From the NCBI GenBank assembly GCA_945291235.1, contig CALYQY010000026.1, forward strand, positions 1 through 25,699: a stretch of 25,699 nt of DNA, given 5' to 3'. This document shows, piece by piece, positions 15,016-23,142 of this stretch. A model generated the notes under the pieces. That model was not told the DNA's origin. It saw nothing but the letters and a program-made list of their open reading frames with translations, and searched no databases. Position 1 is the stretch's first letter; the number at the start of each line of letters is the position of its first letter. The stretch is from an uncultured Gilliamella sp. (GTDB lineage: Bacteria; Pseudomonadota; Gammaproteobacteria; Enterobacterales; Enterobacteriaceae). The position numbers and the translations under genes are program-made.

Positions 15016-17652
15016 ATGAATAGAAATTTATATCGAATTATTTTTAATAAAGCTCGAAATGTATTTATTGTTGTATCCGAACTGGTTAAATCGCATCAAA
15101 TGGTGGCAAGTAATAAAAATAAAGTTGGAATAATTCATCAAAAACACGGTTCAATTTACCCAGCAAAACCCTTCAAAATAAAACCTTTAATATTTATATC
15201 GTATATCGCATTGGGAATGGTTAGTCTGATTGCTAGCTGTTATGCTAGCAATATTGTCGTAGACAATACAGCCGACCGTAGTCAACGCCCCAATATTTAT
15301 CAACATTCTGACGGTATCAAAATAATTAATATTACTAATCCATCGAGTAGTGGGGTTTCACATAATAAATATACTCAATTTGATGTATCCAAAAAAGGAG
15401 TGATATTAAATAATGGAACAGATCGATATAAAACGCAATTAGTGGAGTTTGTTAACCCAAATATATTACTCGCACAAAGCGCTAAAGTCATTTTGAATGA
15501 AGTCAATTCACCTAATATTAGTCAGTTGAATGGATACATTGAAGTGGCCGGTCCAAAAGCACAAGTGATCATTGCCAACCCAGCGGGTATAACCTGTAAT
15601 GGATGTGGTTTTATCAATGCTGACCGAGCAACTTTAACAACTGGTAAACCGCTAGTAGAAAACGGAAAATTGACTGGGTATCAAGTTGAACGTGGACATA
15701 TTTATGTTACGGGTCAAGGCTTAAAAAATACCGGGCAAGATTATACGGATATCATTGCTCGAAGTGTGAAAATTAATGCTGAATTATGGGCTAATAAAGA
15801 AATTAATGTGATAGCAGGTCAAAATAATGTCGGTACAGATTTAAGCTTTACTGAGAATAAAAAAGATGAAATCTATCAAGATAGATTTAATTATGGTATT
15901 GATGTATCTGCTTTAGGTGGCATGTACGCAGGTAAAATTACATTGAGTGCAAATGAACAAGGTGTCGGTGTGCGTAATTCAGGAACGTTGGGCGTAAGTG
16001 CTGGAGACCTTAACATCAATGCCAATGGTATCATTATTAATAACAATTATATGACGGCAAAGGACTCAATCAATTTTAATAGTTCTGAAATAAGAAACAA
16101 TACGACTATAGAAAGTGGAAAAAATCTTAATATACAAAGTCAATATGTAGAAAATTTCGGTAAGATTTCCGCTGGAGAACAATTTACTGCTGATAGCGGT
16201 TATATATTAAATACAAATGATATCAAATCAAAAAATGTTCAACTTAAAGCTCAATATGTTAAAAATTATGGTGTTATTGAAGCAAGTAATGATATAACTA
16301 TGAAAGCTAACAACACGTATAATGCAAACAAAATATTGGCGGAAAATAATATTGCCCTATCTGGTTACACTATTTTTAACGACAAACAAAGTTTGATTCA
16401 ATCACAGAACCAAAACATCCAACTAAATTCTAGTATTTTTGAAAATCAAGGCACGATAAAATCATATCATCTTTATGTAAATAGTGATGACTTTATAAAT
16501 AACAGCACTGGAAATATTGAAATTGGTAAATATATTAATATAAAGGGGTCGTCATTTAAAAATTATGGTTTAGTTAAGTCTTCAGTTGATTTAGATAGTT
16601 CGGTAATTCATTTGAATAACTATGGAAAACTTTTATCCGATCGCATTAATATAAACGCTTTTTACTTTATAAATGCAGGGAAAGGTGAGTTAACAGCTAA
16701 TTCAATATCTTTAACTGGTTCAAATTTAGAAAACTACAATGTAATATATGGAGGTGAAAATTTATCTATTTCTGAAAAAGAATATCTTTACAATCAAGGA
16801 GAACTGAATTCAAAAGGGGATCTGTCCATTTACGGCAAAATTTTCAAAAATGACTGGAATGGTAGGATTACTTCTTACAATATATCACTATCAAGTGAAA
16901 AACTTGAAAATCATAATTTAATTGAAGGGTATAATAACTTAACAATTAACGCTACTGATTTATATAACCAAGGCGAATTATCATCTTTTAAATCAGCGTT
17001 GATAAGTCAAGGCTATTTCAAAAATGATTGGAATGGATTCGTTAAAGGTAGCAATATCACGATTACTGGAAAAAATTTTGAAAACCATAACCAAGTTACT
17101 GCAGAAAAGTTATTAAGTATAGATTCAACAAAAGTTTATAATCAAGGAACATTAGCTTCTGAACAAACCTTAAATACCAATTCAGATTATTTAATAAATG
17201 ATTGGAAAGGTCAAATGCAAGGATATGATATCAATATTTCAGGAGAAAAGTTTGAAAATAATAATATTGTTGATGTATACAAAACAATGTCTATAAAATC
17301 TAAGGATGTTTATAATCAAGGAAAACTTATTTCTGAACATACGATAGATTTAACACCAACTAAACTGTTCAATGATTGGAACGGTGTAATTATTGCTGGA
17401 TTAGGATTATCAATATCAGGTAACGAATTTGAAAATCACAATCTAGTTAGATCTAACACTGTACAGAAAATTGATGTTGATAAAGTTTATAATCAAGGTC
17501 AACTAATTGGGGATAAAGAGCTTTATATAAAAGCAAAAAAAGTTAATAATGATTGGCACGGTAAAATTTATGGTATTAATATTTATGTTGATGTTCCTGA
17601 ACTAATCAATAATGGATTGATTATTGGAGATATCAAAAGTAAAGAGTTATAA
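15016..17652 (+). CDS. TPS-family exoprotein (TpsA-like), most diverged member of the array
   Basis: The 878-residue product keeps the family plan. ESPR is residues 1-22 (M-N-R-N-L-Y-R-I-I-F-N-K-A-R-N-V-F-I-V-V-S-E), the hydrophobic core about 55-75, and cleavage is likely after S-C-Y-A77. The TPS domain has N-P-A-G-I at 188-192 and C194-N-G-C197. It differs from its neighbours in R-P-N-I-Y-Q-H-S-D-G, in a changed Q-L-V-E-F-V-N-P-N-I segment, and in a middle section with few N-D-W motifs. From codon 610 it has the most regular block in the array: 58-residue steps of F-K-N-D-W-N-G and Y-N-Q-G. It ends with the I-N-N-G-L-I-I-G cap. It also lacks the shared promoter and long leader. It may be the oldest or a separately acquired copy. 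No toxin domain is present. Confidence 0.92.
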   Translation: MNRNLYRIIFNKARNVFIVVSELVKSHQMVASNKNKVGIIHQKHGSIYPAKPFKIKPLIFISYIALGMVSLIASCYASNIVVDNTADRSQRPNIYQHSDGIKIINITNPSSSGVSHNKYTQFDVSKKGVILNNGTDRYKTQLVEFVNPNILLAQSAKVILNEVNSPNISQLNGYIEVAGPKAQVIIANPAGITCNGCGFINADRATLTTGKPLVENGKLTGYQVERGHIYVTGQGLKNTGQDYTDIIARSVKINAELWANKEINVIAGQNNVGTDLSFTENKKDEIYQDRFNYGIDVSALGGMYAGKITLSANEQGVGVRNSGTLGVSAGDLNINANGIIINNNYMTAKDSINFNSSEIRNNTTIESGKNLNIQSQYVENFGKISAGEQFTADSGYILNTNDIKSKNVQLKAQYVKNYGVIEASNDITMKANNTYNANKILAENNIALSGYTIFNDKQSLIQSQNQNIQLNSSIFENQGTIKSYHLYVNSDDFINNSTGNIEIGKYINIKGSSFKNYGLVKSSVDLDSSVIHLNNYGKLLSDRININAFYFINAGKGELTANSISLTGSNLENYNVIYGGENLSISEKEYLYNQGELNSKGDLSIYGKIFKNDWNGRITSYNISLSSEKLENHNLIEGYNNLTINATDLYNQGELSSFKSALISQGYFKNDWNGFVKGSNITITGKNFENHNQVTAEKLLSIDSTKVYNQGTLASEQTLNTNSDYLINDWKGQMQGYDINISGEKFENNNIVDVYKTMSIKSKDVYNQGKLISEHTIDLTPTKLFNDWNGVIIAGLGLSISGNEFENHNLVRSNTVQKIDVDKVYNQGQLIGDKELYIKAKKVNNDWHGKIYGINIYVDVPELINNGLIIGDIKSKEL
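16843..17601 (+). repeat. Regular 58-residue repeats of the tps gene at 15016
   Basis: The F/L/V-x-N-D-W codons begin at 16843, 17017, 17191, 17365 and 17542: three exact 174-bp steps and one of 177 bp. Every unit carries Y-N-Q-G. The F-D-N-R/Y-N-N-G variant unit found in the other complete genes is absent. Confidence 0.85.
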
Positions 17653-17688
17653 GTAAATTATTGAACTGCTTTTTTACAAGAAACAATA

Positions 17689-17725
17689 ACGATCCTAGTT
17701 TATTGATGGAAAAAACTGGGATCGT
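17689..17725 (+). terminator. Hairpin between the last tps gene and the convergent CHAP gene
   Basis: ACGATCCTAGTTT (17689-17701) pairs with AAACTGGGATCGT (17713-17725) over 13 positions with one G-U and an 11-nt loop. Lying between convergent genes, it could serve both strands. It shares GATCCTAG with the hairpin after the gene at 1589. Confidence 0.6.
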
Positions 17726-17794
17726 AATTAACTATTTATATAAATTATAAATAGTTTTTAAATTTATATTCTCTTAATAATGATTAATTTAACA

Positions 17795-18394
17795 TTAATT
17801 TTTACGCAGATAGCCTAAAACCCGAAATGAATCAATCTTCCATAGACCGTCTTTATAAATTAAAGGAATCGTTTCACGAGAGCTAGCATTAGGACCAGGG
17901 TTTTGCTGGACAATTTCTATCTCATTATCGCTGACTTTACTGATAATAGCGACATGACCATATCTGCTCCATCCCATGACAATGATATCCTCAACTTGAG
18001 GTTTTGACCCTGAACCATTGTGATATTGCAGTAGATTACGTTTGGGATTGATTTTTCCGTCGGCGATAGAATCATCAAAAAAATCTTTCGCATGACCATA
18101 ACTATCTGGCATCTTATGATCAAAGCGCTCATAGTAATAACGCTTAATAAATTCGACGCATTGGTATTTCAAACCGAGATTATATCCATCTTTAGACGTA
18201 TTGCGTCCACTCACATTACCTACATGACCATTATAGTAAACTTTGACACCATTAAATTCATCGACAACAACGCCTACTTTATCTGTATCAACCAGAAAAT
18301 ACGCATAAATTTGTTGACAAAAAAGGTAGCTACTTAATGACAAAATCAACATAATTAAAAACAAACTTTTTTTATATTTGAAGAGTCGTTTCAT
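17795..18394 (-). CDS. Secreted CHAP-domain peptidase/amidase
   Basis: The 199-residue product has a basic start and a hydrophobic segment (about 10-26) followed by Q-I-Y-A31, which fits a Sec signal peptide or membrane anchor. The rest is a CHAP (NlpC/P60-related) domain: the catalytic Cys is probably C79 in Y-Q-C-V-E-F and the His H147 in Y-G-H-V-A-I-I-S, with Q-Q-N at 163-165 a candidate for the third site. The region around C79 resembles the amidase half of E. coli glutathionylspermidine synthetase. Known CHAP enzymes cleave peptidoglycan peptides or glutathionylspermidine; a periplasmic cell-wall role is more likely given the signal. TAAGGA ends 6 nt before the ATG. It stands alone, convergent with the tps array and divergent from yccX. 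Substrate not determinable here. Confidence 0.8.
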   Translation of the reverse strand: MKRLFKYKKSLFLIMLILSLSSYLFCQQIYAYFLVDTDKVGVVVDEFNGVKVYYNGHVGNVSGRNTSKDGYNLGLKYQCVEFIKRYYYERFDHKMPDSYGHAKDFFDDSIADGKINPKRNLLQYHNGSGSKPQVEDIIVMGWSRYGHVAIISKVSDNEIEIVQQNPGPNASSRETIPLIYKDGLWKIDSFRVLGYLRKN

Positions 18395-18443
18395 TGTTAT
18401 TCCTTATTTAATCATTTGAGTATTTAGGTTTTGTTTTTTATTC

Positions 18444-18471
18444 ATCATAGCTTTTTATCAATAAAAGTAAA
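18444..18471 (-). promoter_or_regulatory. Possible promoter of the CHAP gene
   Basis: Read on the minus strand: TTTACT (18471-18466), a 16-bp spacer and TATGAT (18449-18444), about 50 nt before the ATG. The -10 is good and the -35 partial. Confidence 0.35.
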
Positions 18472-18556
18472 ATATATAAAATATGAATATATTGATTCAA
18501 ATATCAATATAACTTCATTATTATGGACTAAGAAAATAGTCGTATAAGGTTGTGAC

Positions 18557-18835
18557 ATGATAAGACTAATTAAAATTATAGTAAGTGGTTCGGTGCAAGG
18601 TGTCGGTTTTCGTTTTTTTACTTATCAACAAGCAGTAAAAATAGGCTTAGTGGGTTATGTTAAGAATTTAGAAAATGGTGCCGTTGAAATAATTGCACAA
18701 GGTAATAATCAACAGATTTCACAGCTAATACTGTGGTTAGAGCATGGTGGACCGCGATCTGCTCGCATTACCCAAATTAATATGAGTGAATTACCACTCC
18801 AAGAAAATTTAACTTCTTTTAATGTCAGATATTAA
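18557..18835 (+). CDS. yccX: Acylphosphatase
   Basis: The 92-residue product has the normal length and both signatures of acylphosphatase (EC 3.6.1.7), a small cytosolic enzyme that hydrolyses acyl phosphates such as acetyl or carbamoyl phosphate. The phosphate-binding loop is G-S-V-Q-G-V-G-F-R at 11-19, with R19 as the substrate-binding Arg. G-Y-V-K-N-L-x-N-G follows at 33-41, with N37 as the catalytic Asn. AAGGT ends 6 nt before the ATG, which supports the start. It lies 101 bp before lptC on the same strand, so co-transcription is possible but not shown. The physiological substrate of bacterial acylphosphatases is generally unsettled. Confidence 0.93.
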   Translation: MIRLIKIIVSGSVQGVGFRFFTYQQAVKIGLVGYVKNLENGAVEIIAQGNNQQISQLILWLEHGGPRSARITQINMSELPLQENLTSFNVRY

Positions 18836-18936
18836 TTTAATGAAAAATGCAGTAAAATATCTTAAATTTCTGGCTTAATTAAATAATATTTTTTCCTAAC
18901 TTGTGATTAACTTTATGAGCGTAATTGACTTCTGTT

Positions 18937-19500
18937 ATGAATAAAAAAAACTTAATCTGTATTTTACTTCTCATTATTGTGATTGGCGTTTACTATAATT
19001 ATCAGAAAGATAATGATGTTGTCACTCAACCTATTACAGATTTATCTAATACGCCTATTTATCAAAGTGATGAAATGATAACTAAAATTTATGATTTATC
19101 AGGAGAAATTATTTATAAAATTGAATCAGCACATGTCCGTTATTTTGATGATACGGATAATACCGAATTTGATTTACCTAATTTTACCCTTTATGATGCC
19201 GATCATGTTGCCACTTGGCATATTAAAGCAAAAAAAGCAACCTTGACTGATGATAAATTGATTTATCTTTATCAGGATGTTCAGTTAGATAATCTTGTGC
19301 CAGATGCTCAATTGCAACAAGTAAAAACGGATAAAGCGGTGGTTGATTTAAATACACAACATGTCACATCTAAAGACCCTGTAATACTCAAAGGCATTGG
19401 ATTTTACTCTACAGGCATTGGGTTAGATGGTGATTTACAAGCCAAAACGGCTAATATCCTTGAAAATATAAAAACGTATTATAATACTGAGGCAAAATAA
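18937..19500 (+). CDS. lptC: LPS export protein LptC
   Basis: The 187-residue product is the bitopic inner-membrane part of the LPS transport bridge. It receives LPS from LptB2FG and passes it to LptA. A single membrane segment spans about residues 5-20. The periplasmic OstA-like beta-jellyroll follows, with close matches to E. coli LptC (W-H-I-K-A-K-K-A-T-L-T-D-D-K-L-I-Y-L-Y, N-L-V-P-D-A-Q-L). Length is near the E. coli 191. I take the ATG at 18937; an in-frame TTG at 18925 would add four residues, and neither has a strong Shine-Dalgarno. lptA starts 3 nt after the stop. The usual kdsD and kdsC are not upstream. Confidence 0.93.
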   Translation: MNKKNLICILLLIIVIGVYYNYQKDNDVVTQPITDLSNTPIYQSDEMITKIYDLSGEIIYKIESAHVRYFDDTDNTEFDLPNFTLYDADHVATWHIKAKKATLTDDKLIYLYQDVQLDNLVPDAQLQQVKTDKAVVDLNTQHVTSKDPVILKGIGFYSTGIGLDGDLQAKTANILENIKTYYNTEAK

Positions 19501-19503
19501 AAA

Positions 19504-20064
19504 ATGAGTTCGCAAAAAAAAGTTATTCTTCCATTATTTTTACTATTATCTGTGTCATTTTGTTGTTTTGCGGATCAATCCAATATTCAAATTTCAAATG
19601 AAAATCAAGAACAAACGCCAAAAACAACAATTAACAATAAACCGATTGCTATTGATGCCGATAATCAACAAATTGATATTGAAAAAAATACCATTACTTT
19701 TAGTGGTAATGTGAATATTGTTCAAGATGAATTAACTATTATTGCAGATAAAGTTGTTATTACAGATATGCAAGATTCATCAAAACAAAAAATCACTGCT
19801 TATGGCAAACCAGTAAAGTTTAAGCAAATCTTACCTGAAAAAAATAAAATTGTAACAGGTCACGCTTCACAAGTAATCTACAGCGTTAAAGACAATAAGG
19901 TAACATTGCAAGGTAATGCCCACATGTATCAACAAGATAATCATGTTAGCAGTGAACTCATTACTTATGATGTCAAAAAACAATACATTACTGCACATTC
20001 AAATAATAACGCACGAGTTAAGAGCACTATCTTACCTAATCAAGTTAAAGAGATGAATAAATAA
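19504..20064 (+). CDS. lptA: LPS transport periplasmic bridge protein LptA
   Basis: The 186-residue product is the periplasmic OstA-domain protein that links LptC in the inner membrane to LptD in the outer membrane. A signal peptide occupies residues 1-23, with a hydrophobic run and cleavage probably after C-C-F-A (before D-Q-S-N). The OstA core is recognisable from [12 protein letters not shown] through [10 protein letters not shown]. The length matches E. coli LptA (185). GAGG lies 10 nt before the ATG. lptB starts one base after its stop, so translation of the two is probably coupled. Confidence 0.93.
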   Translation: MSSQKKVILPLFLLLSVSFCCFADQSNIQISNENQEQTPKTTINNKPIAIDADNQQIDIEKNTITFSGNVNIVQDELTIIADKVVITDMQDSSKQKITAYGKPVKFKQILPEKNKIVTGHASQVIYSVKDNKVTLQGNAHMYQQDNHVSSELITYDVKKQYITAHSNNNARVKSTILPNQVKEMNK

Positions 20065-20065
20065 A

Positions 20066-20791
20066 ATGTCAATATTAAAGGCAGAAAATTTAGCCAAAGT
20101 TTATAAAAAACGGCGCGTTGTGGAAGATGTGAGCTTAACAGTCAATTCGGGCGAAATAGTCGGATTGCTAGGGCCTAATGGCGCAGGTAAAACAACCACA
20201 TTTTATATGGTCGTTGGTATAGTGGCGTTAGATGCGGGTAAAATCTATCTGGATGACGATGATATTAGTATTTTACCATTACATGAACGTGCTCAAAAAG
20301 GAATAGGTTACTTACCTCAAGAAGCCTCAATTTTCAGAAAACTATCTGTTATTGATAATATCATGTCGATTTTAGAAACTCGCCGAGACATAGATAAAAA
20401 TGAAAAATTAGAAAGAGCAGAAGAACTGCTTGAAGAATTTCATATTACGCATATTCGGGATAGTATTGGTCAATCTTTATCGGGTGGTGAACGGCGACGA
20501 GTTGAAATTGCCAGAGCTTTAGCGGCTAATCCAAAATTTATTTTGTTGGATGAACCTTTTGCTGGCGTTGACCCGATTTCAGTAATTGATATTAAAAATA
20601 TAATAAAACATCTACGTGATCGTGGACTTGGTGTTTTAATCACTGATCACAATGTACGTGAAACTTTAGATGTCTGCGAAAGAGCTTATATCGTCAATAA
20701 AGGTCATTTGATTGCCGATGGAACACCAAGTAGTATCTTAAGTAACGAATATGTCAAACGCGTTTACTTAGGAAATGAATTTAGACTATGA
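20066..20791 (+). CDS. lptB: LPS export ABC transporter ATPase LptB
   Basis: The 241-residue product is the cytosolic ATPase that works with LptF and LptG (not in the window) to extract LPS from the inner membrane. All ABC motifs are present: Walker A G-P-N-G-A-G-K-T at 36-43, Q-loop Q85, signature L-S-G-G-E at 138-142, Walker B I-L-L-D-E-P ending at 164 with catalytic E163, and switch H195. The length equals that of E. coli LptB. The stop overlaps the rpoN start by four bases (ATGA), which indicates translational coupling and one transcript from lptC to rpoN. Confidence 0.97.
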   Translation: MSILKAENLAKVYKKRRVVEDVSLTVNSGEIVGLLGPNGAGKTTTFYMVVGIVALDAGKIYLDDDDISILPLHERAQKGIGYLPQEASIFRKLSVIDNIMSILETRRDIDKNEKLERAEELLEEFHITHIRDSIGQSLSGGERRRVEIARALAANPKFILLDEPFAGVDPISVIDIKNIIKHLRDRGLGVLITDHNVRETLDVCERAYIVNKGHLIADGTPSSILSNEYVKRVYLGNEFRL

Positions 20792-22206
20792 TAAAACCTA
20801 GTTTTCAGCTGAAAGTATCCCAACAATTATCGATGACGCCACAATTACAACTTGCTATTCGATTACTTCAGTTGTCAACTTTGGAATTACAACAAGAAAT
20901 TCAAACCGCACTTGAAAATAATCCTTTATTAGAAATTGCTGAACACTATGACGAAATTAACGTTGACGAAAGTGCGGTGACTGAAAATTTAGATACCCGT
21001 GACGCATTAGATAGCCCAGAAATACCTGAGGATATACCATTAGATGCATCCTTAGATGATATTTATTCAGCTGGGACGCCGTCTGGTACTTATTCGGATT
21101 ATTGTAACGATGAATTACCTATCTATCAGGGTGAAACTCATGAAACGCTATACGATTATCTAAAATGGCAACTTGATCTTACCCCTTTTAGCGAGACTGA
21201 TCGCGCCATTGCAATTTCAATCATTCAAGCCATTGATGATCGCGGTTATTTAACGGCGACAACTCAAGAACTGCTTGAAGCGCAAGGTAATGCTGAAATA
21301 GAGCTTGATGAAATTGAGGCTGTTTTAAAGCGGATTTGGCATTTTGACCCAATTGGCGTGGGAGCCAGAACGCTACAAGAGTGTCTGTCAATTCAAATTC
21401 AATATTTAGATGCCCCAAAATTAGTTAAACAGATAATTGATAATCATTTGGAATTATTGGCAAGCCGTGATTATCGAACATTGAAAAAATTACTCAATGT
21501 GAGTGAGGAACAACTTAAAGCATCGATTGAATTTATCAAGCATTTACATCCTTATCCTGGTGACCTGCTGAATACGACGCAACCTGATTATGTTGTTCCC
21601 GATGTACTAGTTAAAAAAGTGGCGGGTAAATGGCAGGTTGAGTTGAATACTGATACCATACCCAACCTACGCATTAATCAACACTATGCGAAAATGGCAA
21701 AATCGGCTAATGATAGCGATAGTCAATATATTCGTGCAAATTTGCAAGAAGCGAATTGGTTTATAAAAAGTATTGAAAGTCGCAATGAAACTTTATTCAA
21801 AGTGAGTCAATTTATTGTTGAACATCAACAAGCTTTTTTTGAGCATGGAACAGAGCAGATGAAACCGTTGATTTTATCTGATGTTGCCACGGCAATTGAT
21901 ATGCATGAATCCACTGTTTCGAGAGTAACATCGCAAAAATATTTGCAATGTCCGAGGGGAATATTTGAACTCAAGTTCTTTTTCTCCAGCCATGTTAATA
22001 CGGAATCAGGTGGTGAAGCCTCATCTACTGCAATTCGAGCTTTAATCAAAAAATATATTTCAGCAGAAGACCGAAAAAAACCGTTAAGTGATAGTAAGTT
22101 AGTCTCAATATTTGAAGATCAAGGTATTATTATTGCACGCCGTACCGTCGCCAAATATCGAGAAGCATTATCTATTCCACCGTCAAGCCAACGTAAACAA
22201 CTTTAG
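20788..22206 (+). CDS. rpoN: RNA polymerase sigma-54 factor
   Basis: The 472-residue product directs RNA polymerase to -24/-12 promoters and needs an AAA+ activator. Region I is the Gln/Leu-rich start ([18 protein letters not shown], about 4-48). An acidic region II spans about 50-110. The core-binding domain follows, then a helix-turn-helix around residues 365-400 ([16 protein letters not shown]). The RpoN box [10 protein letters not shown] is at 450-459. Length is close to the E. coli 477. The hpf and ptsN genes that commonly follow are replaced by the convergent leu operon. Confidence 0.97.
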   Translation: MIKPSFQLKVSQQLSMTPQLQLAIRLLQLSTLELQQEIQTALENNPLLEIAEHYDEINVDESAVTENLDTRDALDSPEIPEDIPLDASLDDIYSAGTPSGTYSDYCNDELPIYQGETHETLYDYLKWQLDLTPFSETDRAIAISIIQAIDDRGYLTATTQELLEAQGNAEIELDEIEAVLKRIWHFDPIGVGARTLQECLSIQIQYLDAPKLVKQIIDNHLELLASRDYRTLKKLLNVSEEQLKASIEFIKHLHPYPGDLLNTTQPDYVVPDVLVKKVAGKWQVELNTDTIPNLRINQHYAKMAKSANDSDSQYIRANLQEANWFIKSIESRNETLFKVSQFIVEHQQAFFEHGTEQMKPLILSDVATAIDMHESTVSRVTSQKYLQCPRGIFELKFFFSSHVNTESGGEASSTAIRALIKKYISAEDRKKPLSDSKLVSIFEDQGIIIARRTVAKYREALSIPPSSQRKQL

Positions 22207-22271
22207 TTATACCGTTTATTTTCATTTAATCATCATTTATGAGTAATAGTTTTACTGACGGGTGATGAAGC

Positions 22272-22310
22272 ACAATCTATCAACCATTGAAAATGATCGC
22301 TAGATTGTTT
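22272..22310 (+). terminator. Hairpin after rpoN
   Basis: ACAATCTA (22272-22279) and TAGATTGT (22301-22308) pair perfectly. The 21-nt loop can form a further 4-bp stem (CATT/AATG). Only a short T run follows, so this is a weak terminator candidate. Confidence 0.4.
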
Positions 22311-22468
22311 AATTGAATTCACTCATCTTGATGATTTATTGTCGTATTCTTTGTTACTTTTTATTCCTTATGAACAATTTATAGTCATAATTTTCTGATG
22401 TAAAAATAAGTTGCGGAAGTATATATTATATTGGTCATCTAAGTGAAATGTTCTTGGGTAACTTATTT

Positions 22469-22515
22469 TAAAAAAAGGTGATATATCATCGCTTAAATAG
22501 TAATAAGCGATGATA
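22469..22515 (-). terminator. Rho-independent terminator of the leu operon
   Basis: TATCATCGCTTA (22484-22495) and TAAGCGATGATA (22504-22515) form a perfect 12-bp stem with an 8-nt loop. On the minus strand it is followed by a run of seven T about 5 nt after the stem. It starts 14 nt past the leuD stop. Confidence 0.75.
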
Positions 22516-22529
22516 TCTTCATTAAGAGT

Positions 22530-23132
22530 TTATGCTAAAAAAGAAGGGATTTTATGTTCAAATGCACTGATTGCATCTTCATGTTGTAGCGTTAAACCAA
22601 TATTATCTAATCCATTTAATAAACAATGGCGTTTAAAAGCATCAATTTTAAAAGGATATTGCTTATTGCCTGCAATCACGACTTCGTTAACCAGATCGAT
22701 AGTAAATTCGATTCCTTCATTGGCTTCAACAATTTTGAAAAGTTCATCAATGTCTTCTTCTGACAGATTCACTAACAATAGTTGATTGTTAAACGAGTTG
22801 TTATAAAAAATATCGGCAAAACTCGAACCGATAATCGTTTTAAACCCATAATCTGCTAATGCCCATGGTGCATGCTCACGGGATGAACCGCAGCCAAAAT
22901 TTTCACGTGTTAATAAAATACTGGCGCCTTTATAACGAGGTTTATTTAAAACGAAATCAGGATTAGGTTGTTCGCCAATATCATCTAAAAAACGCCATTC
23001 ATGAAAAGCATGTTTACCAAATCCAGTACGAGTTACTTTTTGTAAAAATTGTTTTGGAATAATTGCATCGGTATCAACATTAGCCGCATCTAAAGGAACG
23101 ACTAGTCCTGTGTGTGTTGTAAATTTTGCCAT
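22530..23132 (-). CDS. leuD: 3-isopropylmalate dehydratase small subunit
   Basis: The 200-residue product pairs with LeuC to isomerise 2-isopropylmalate to 3-isopropylmalate in leucine synthesis (EC 4.2.1.33). It has the swivel-domain signature [10 protein letters not shown] at 79-88 and the N-terminal [11 protein letters not shown]. Length agrees with E. coli LeuD (201). It starts 10 bp after the leuC stop, with AAGGAG just before the ATG, so it belongs to the same operon. A terminator follows. Confidence 0.97.
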   Translation of the reverse strand: MAKFTTHTGLVVPLDAANVDTDAIIPKQFLQKVTRTGFGKHAFHEWRFLDDIGEQPNPDFVLNKPRYKGASILLTRENFGCGSSREHAPWALADYGFKTIIGSSFADIFYNNSFNNQLLLVNLSEEDIDELFKIVEANEGIEFTIDLVNEVVIAGNKQYPFKIDAFKRHCLLNGLDNIGLTLQHEDAISAFEHKIPSFLA

Positions 23133-23142
23133 GACTGTCTCC

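Larger units (their letters stand above)
22207..22529. other. Intergenic region between convergent rpoN and leuD
   Basis: It holds a hairpin likely serving rpoN (22272-22308) and a strong minus-strand terminator for the leu operon (22469-22515). I saw no coding sequence or remnant of hpf. Confidence 0.6.

Noticed and set aside
16843..17601. CRISPR-like or satellite DNA repeats
   Set aside because: The 174-bp periodicity is in-frame protein repetition with third-base divergence; there are no conserved short direct repeats with unique spacers.
18915..18944. A short leader peptide (ATG at 18915 to TAA) overlapping the start of lptC
   Set aside because: It has nine codons and no Shine-Dalgarno or regulatory codon pattern, so it is probably chance.
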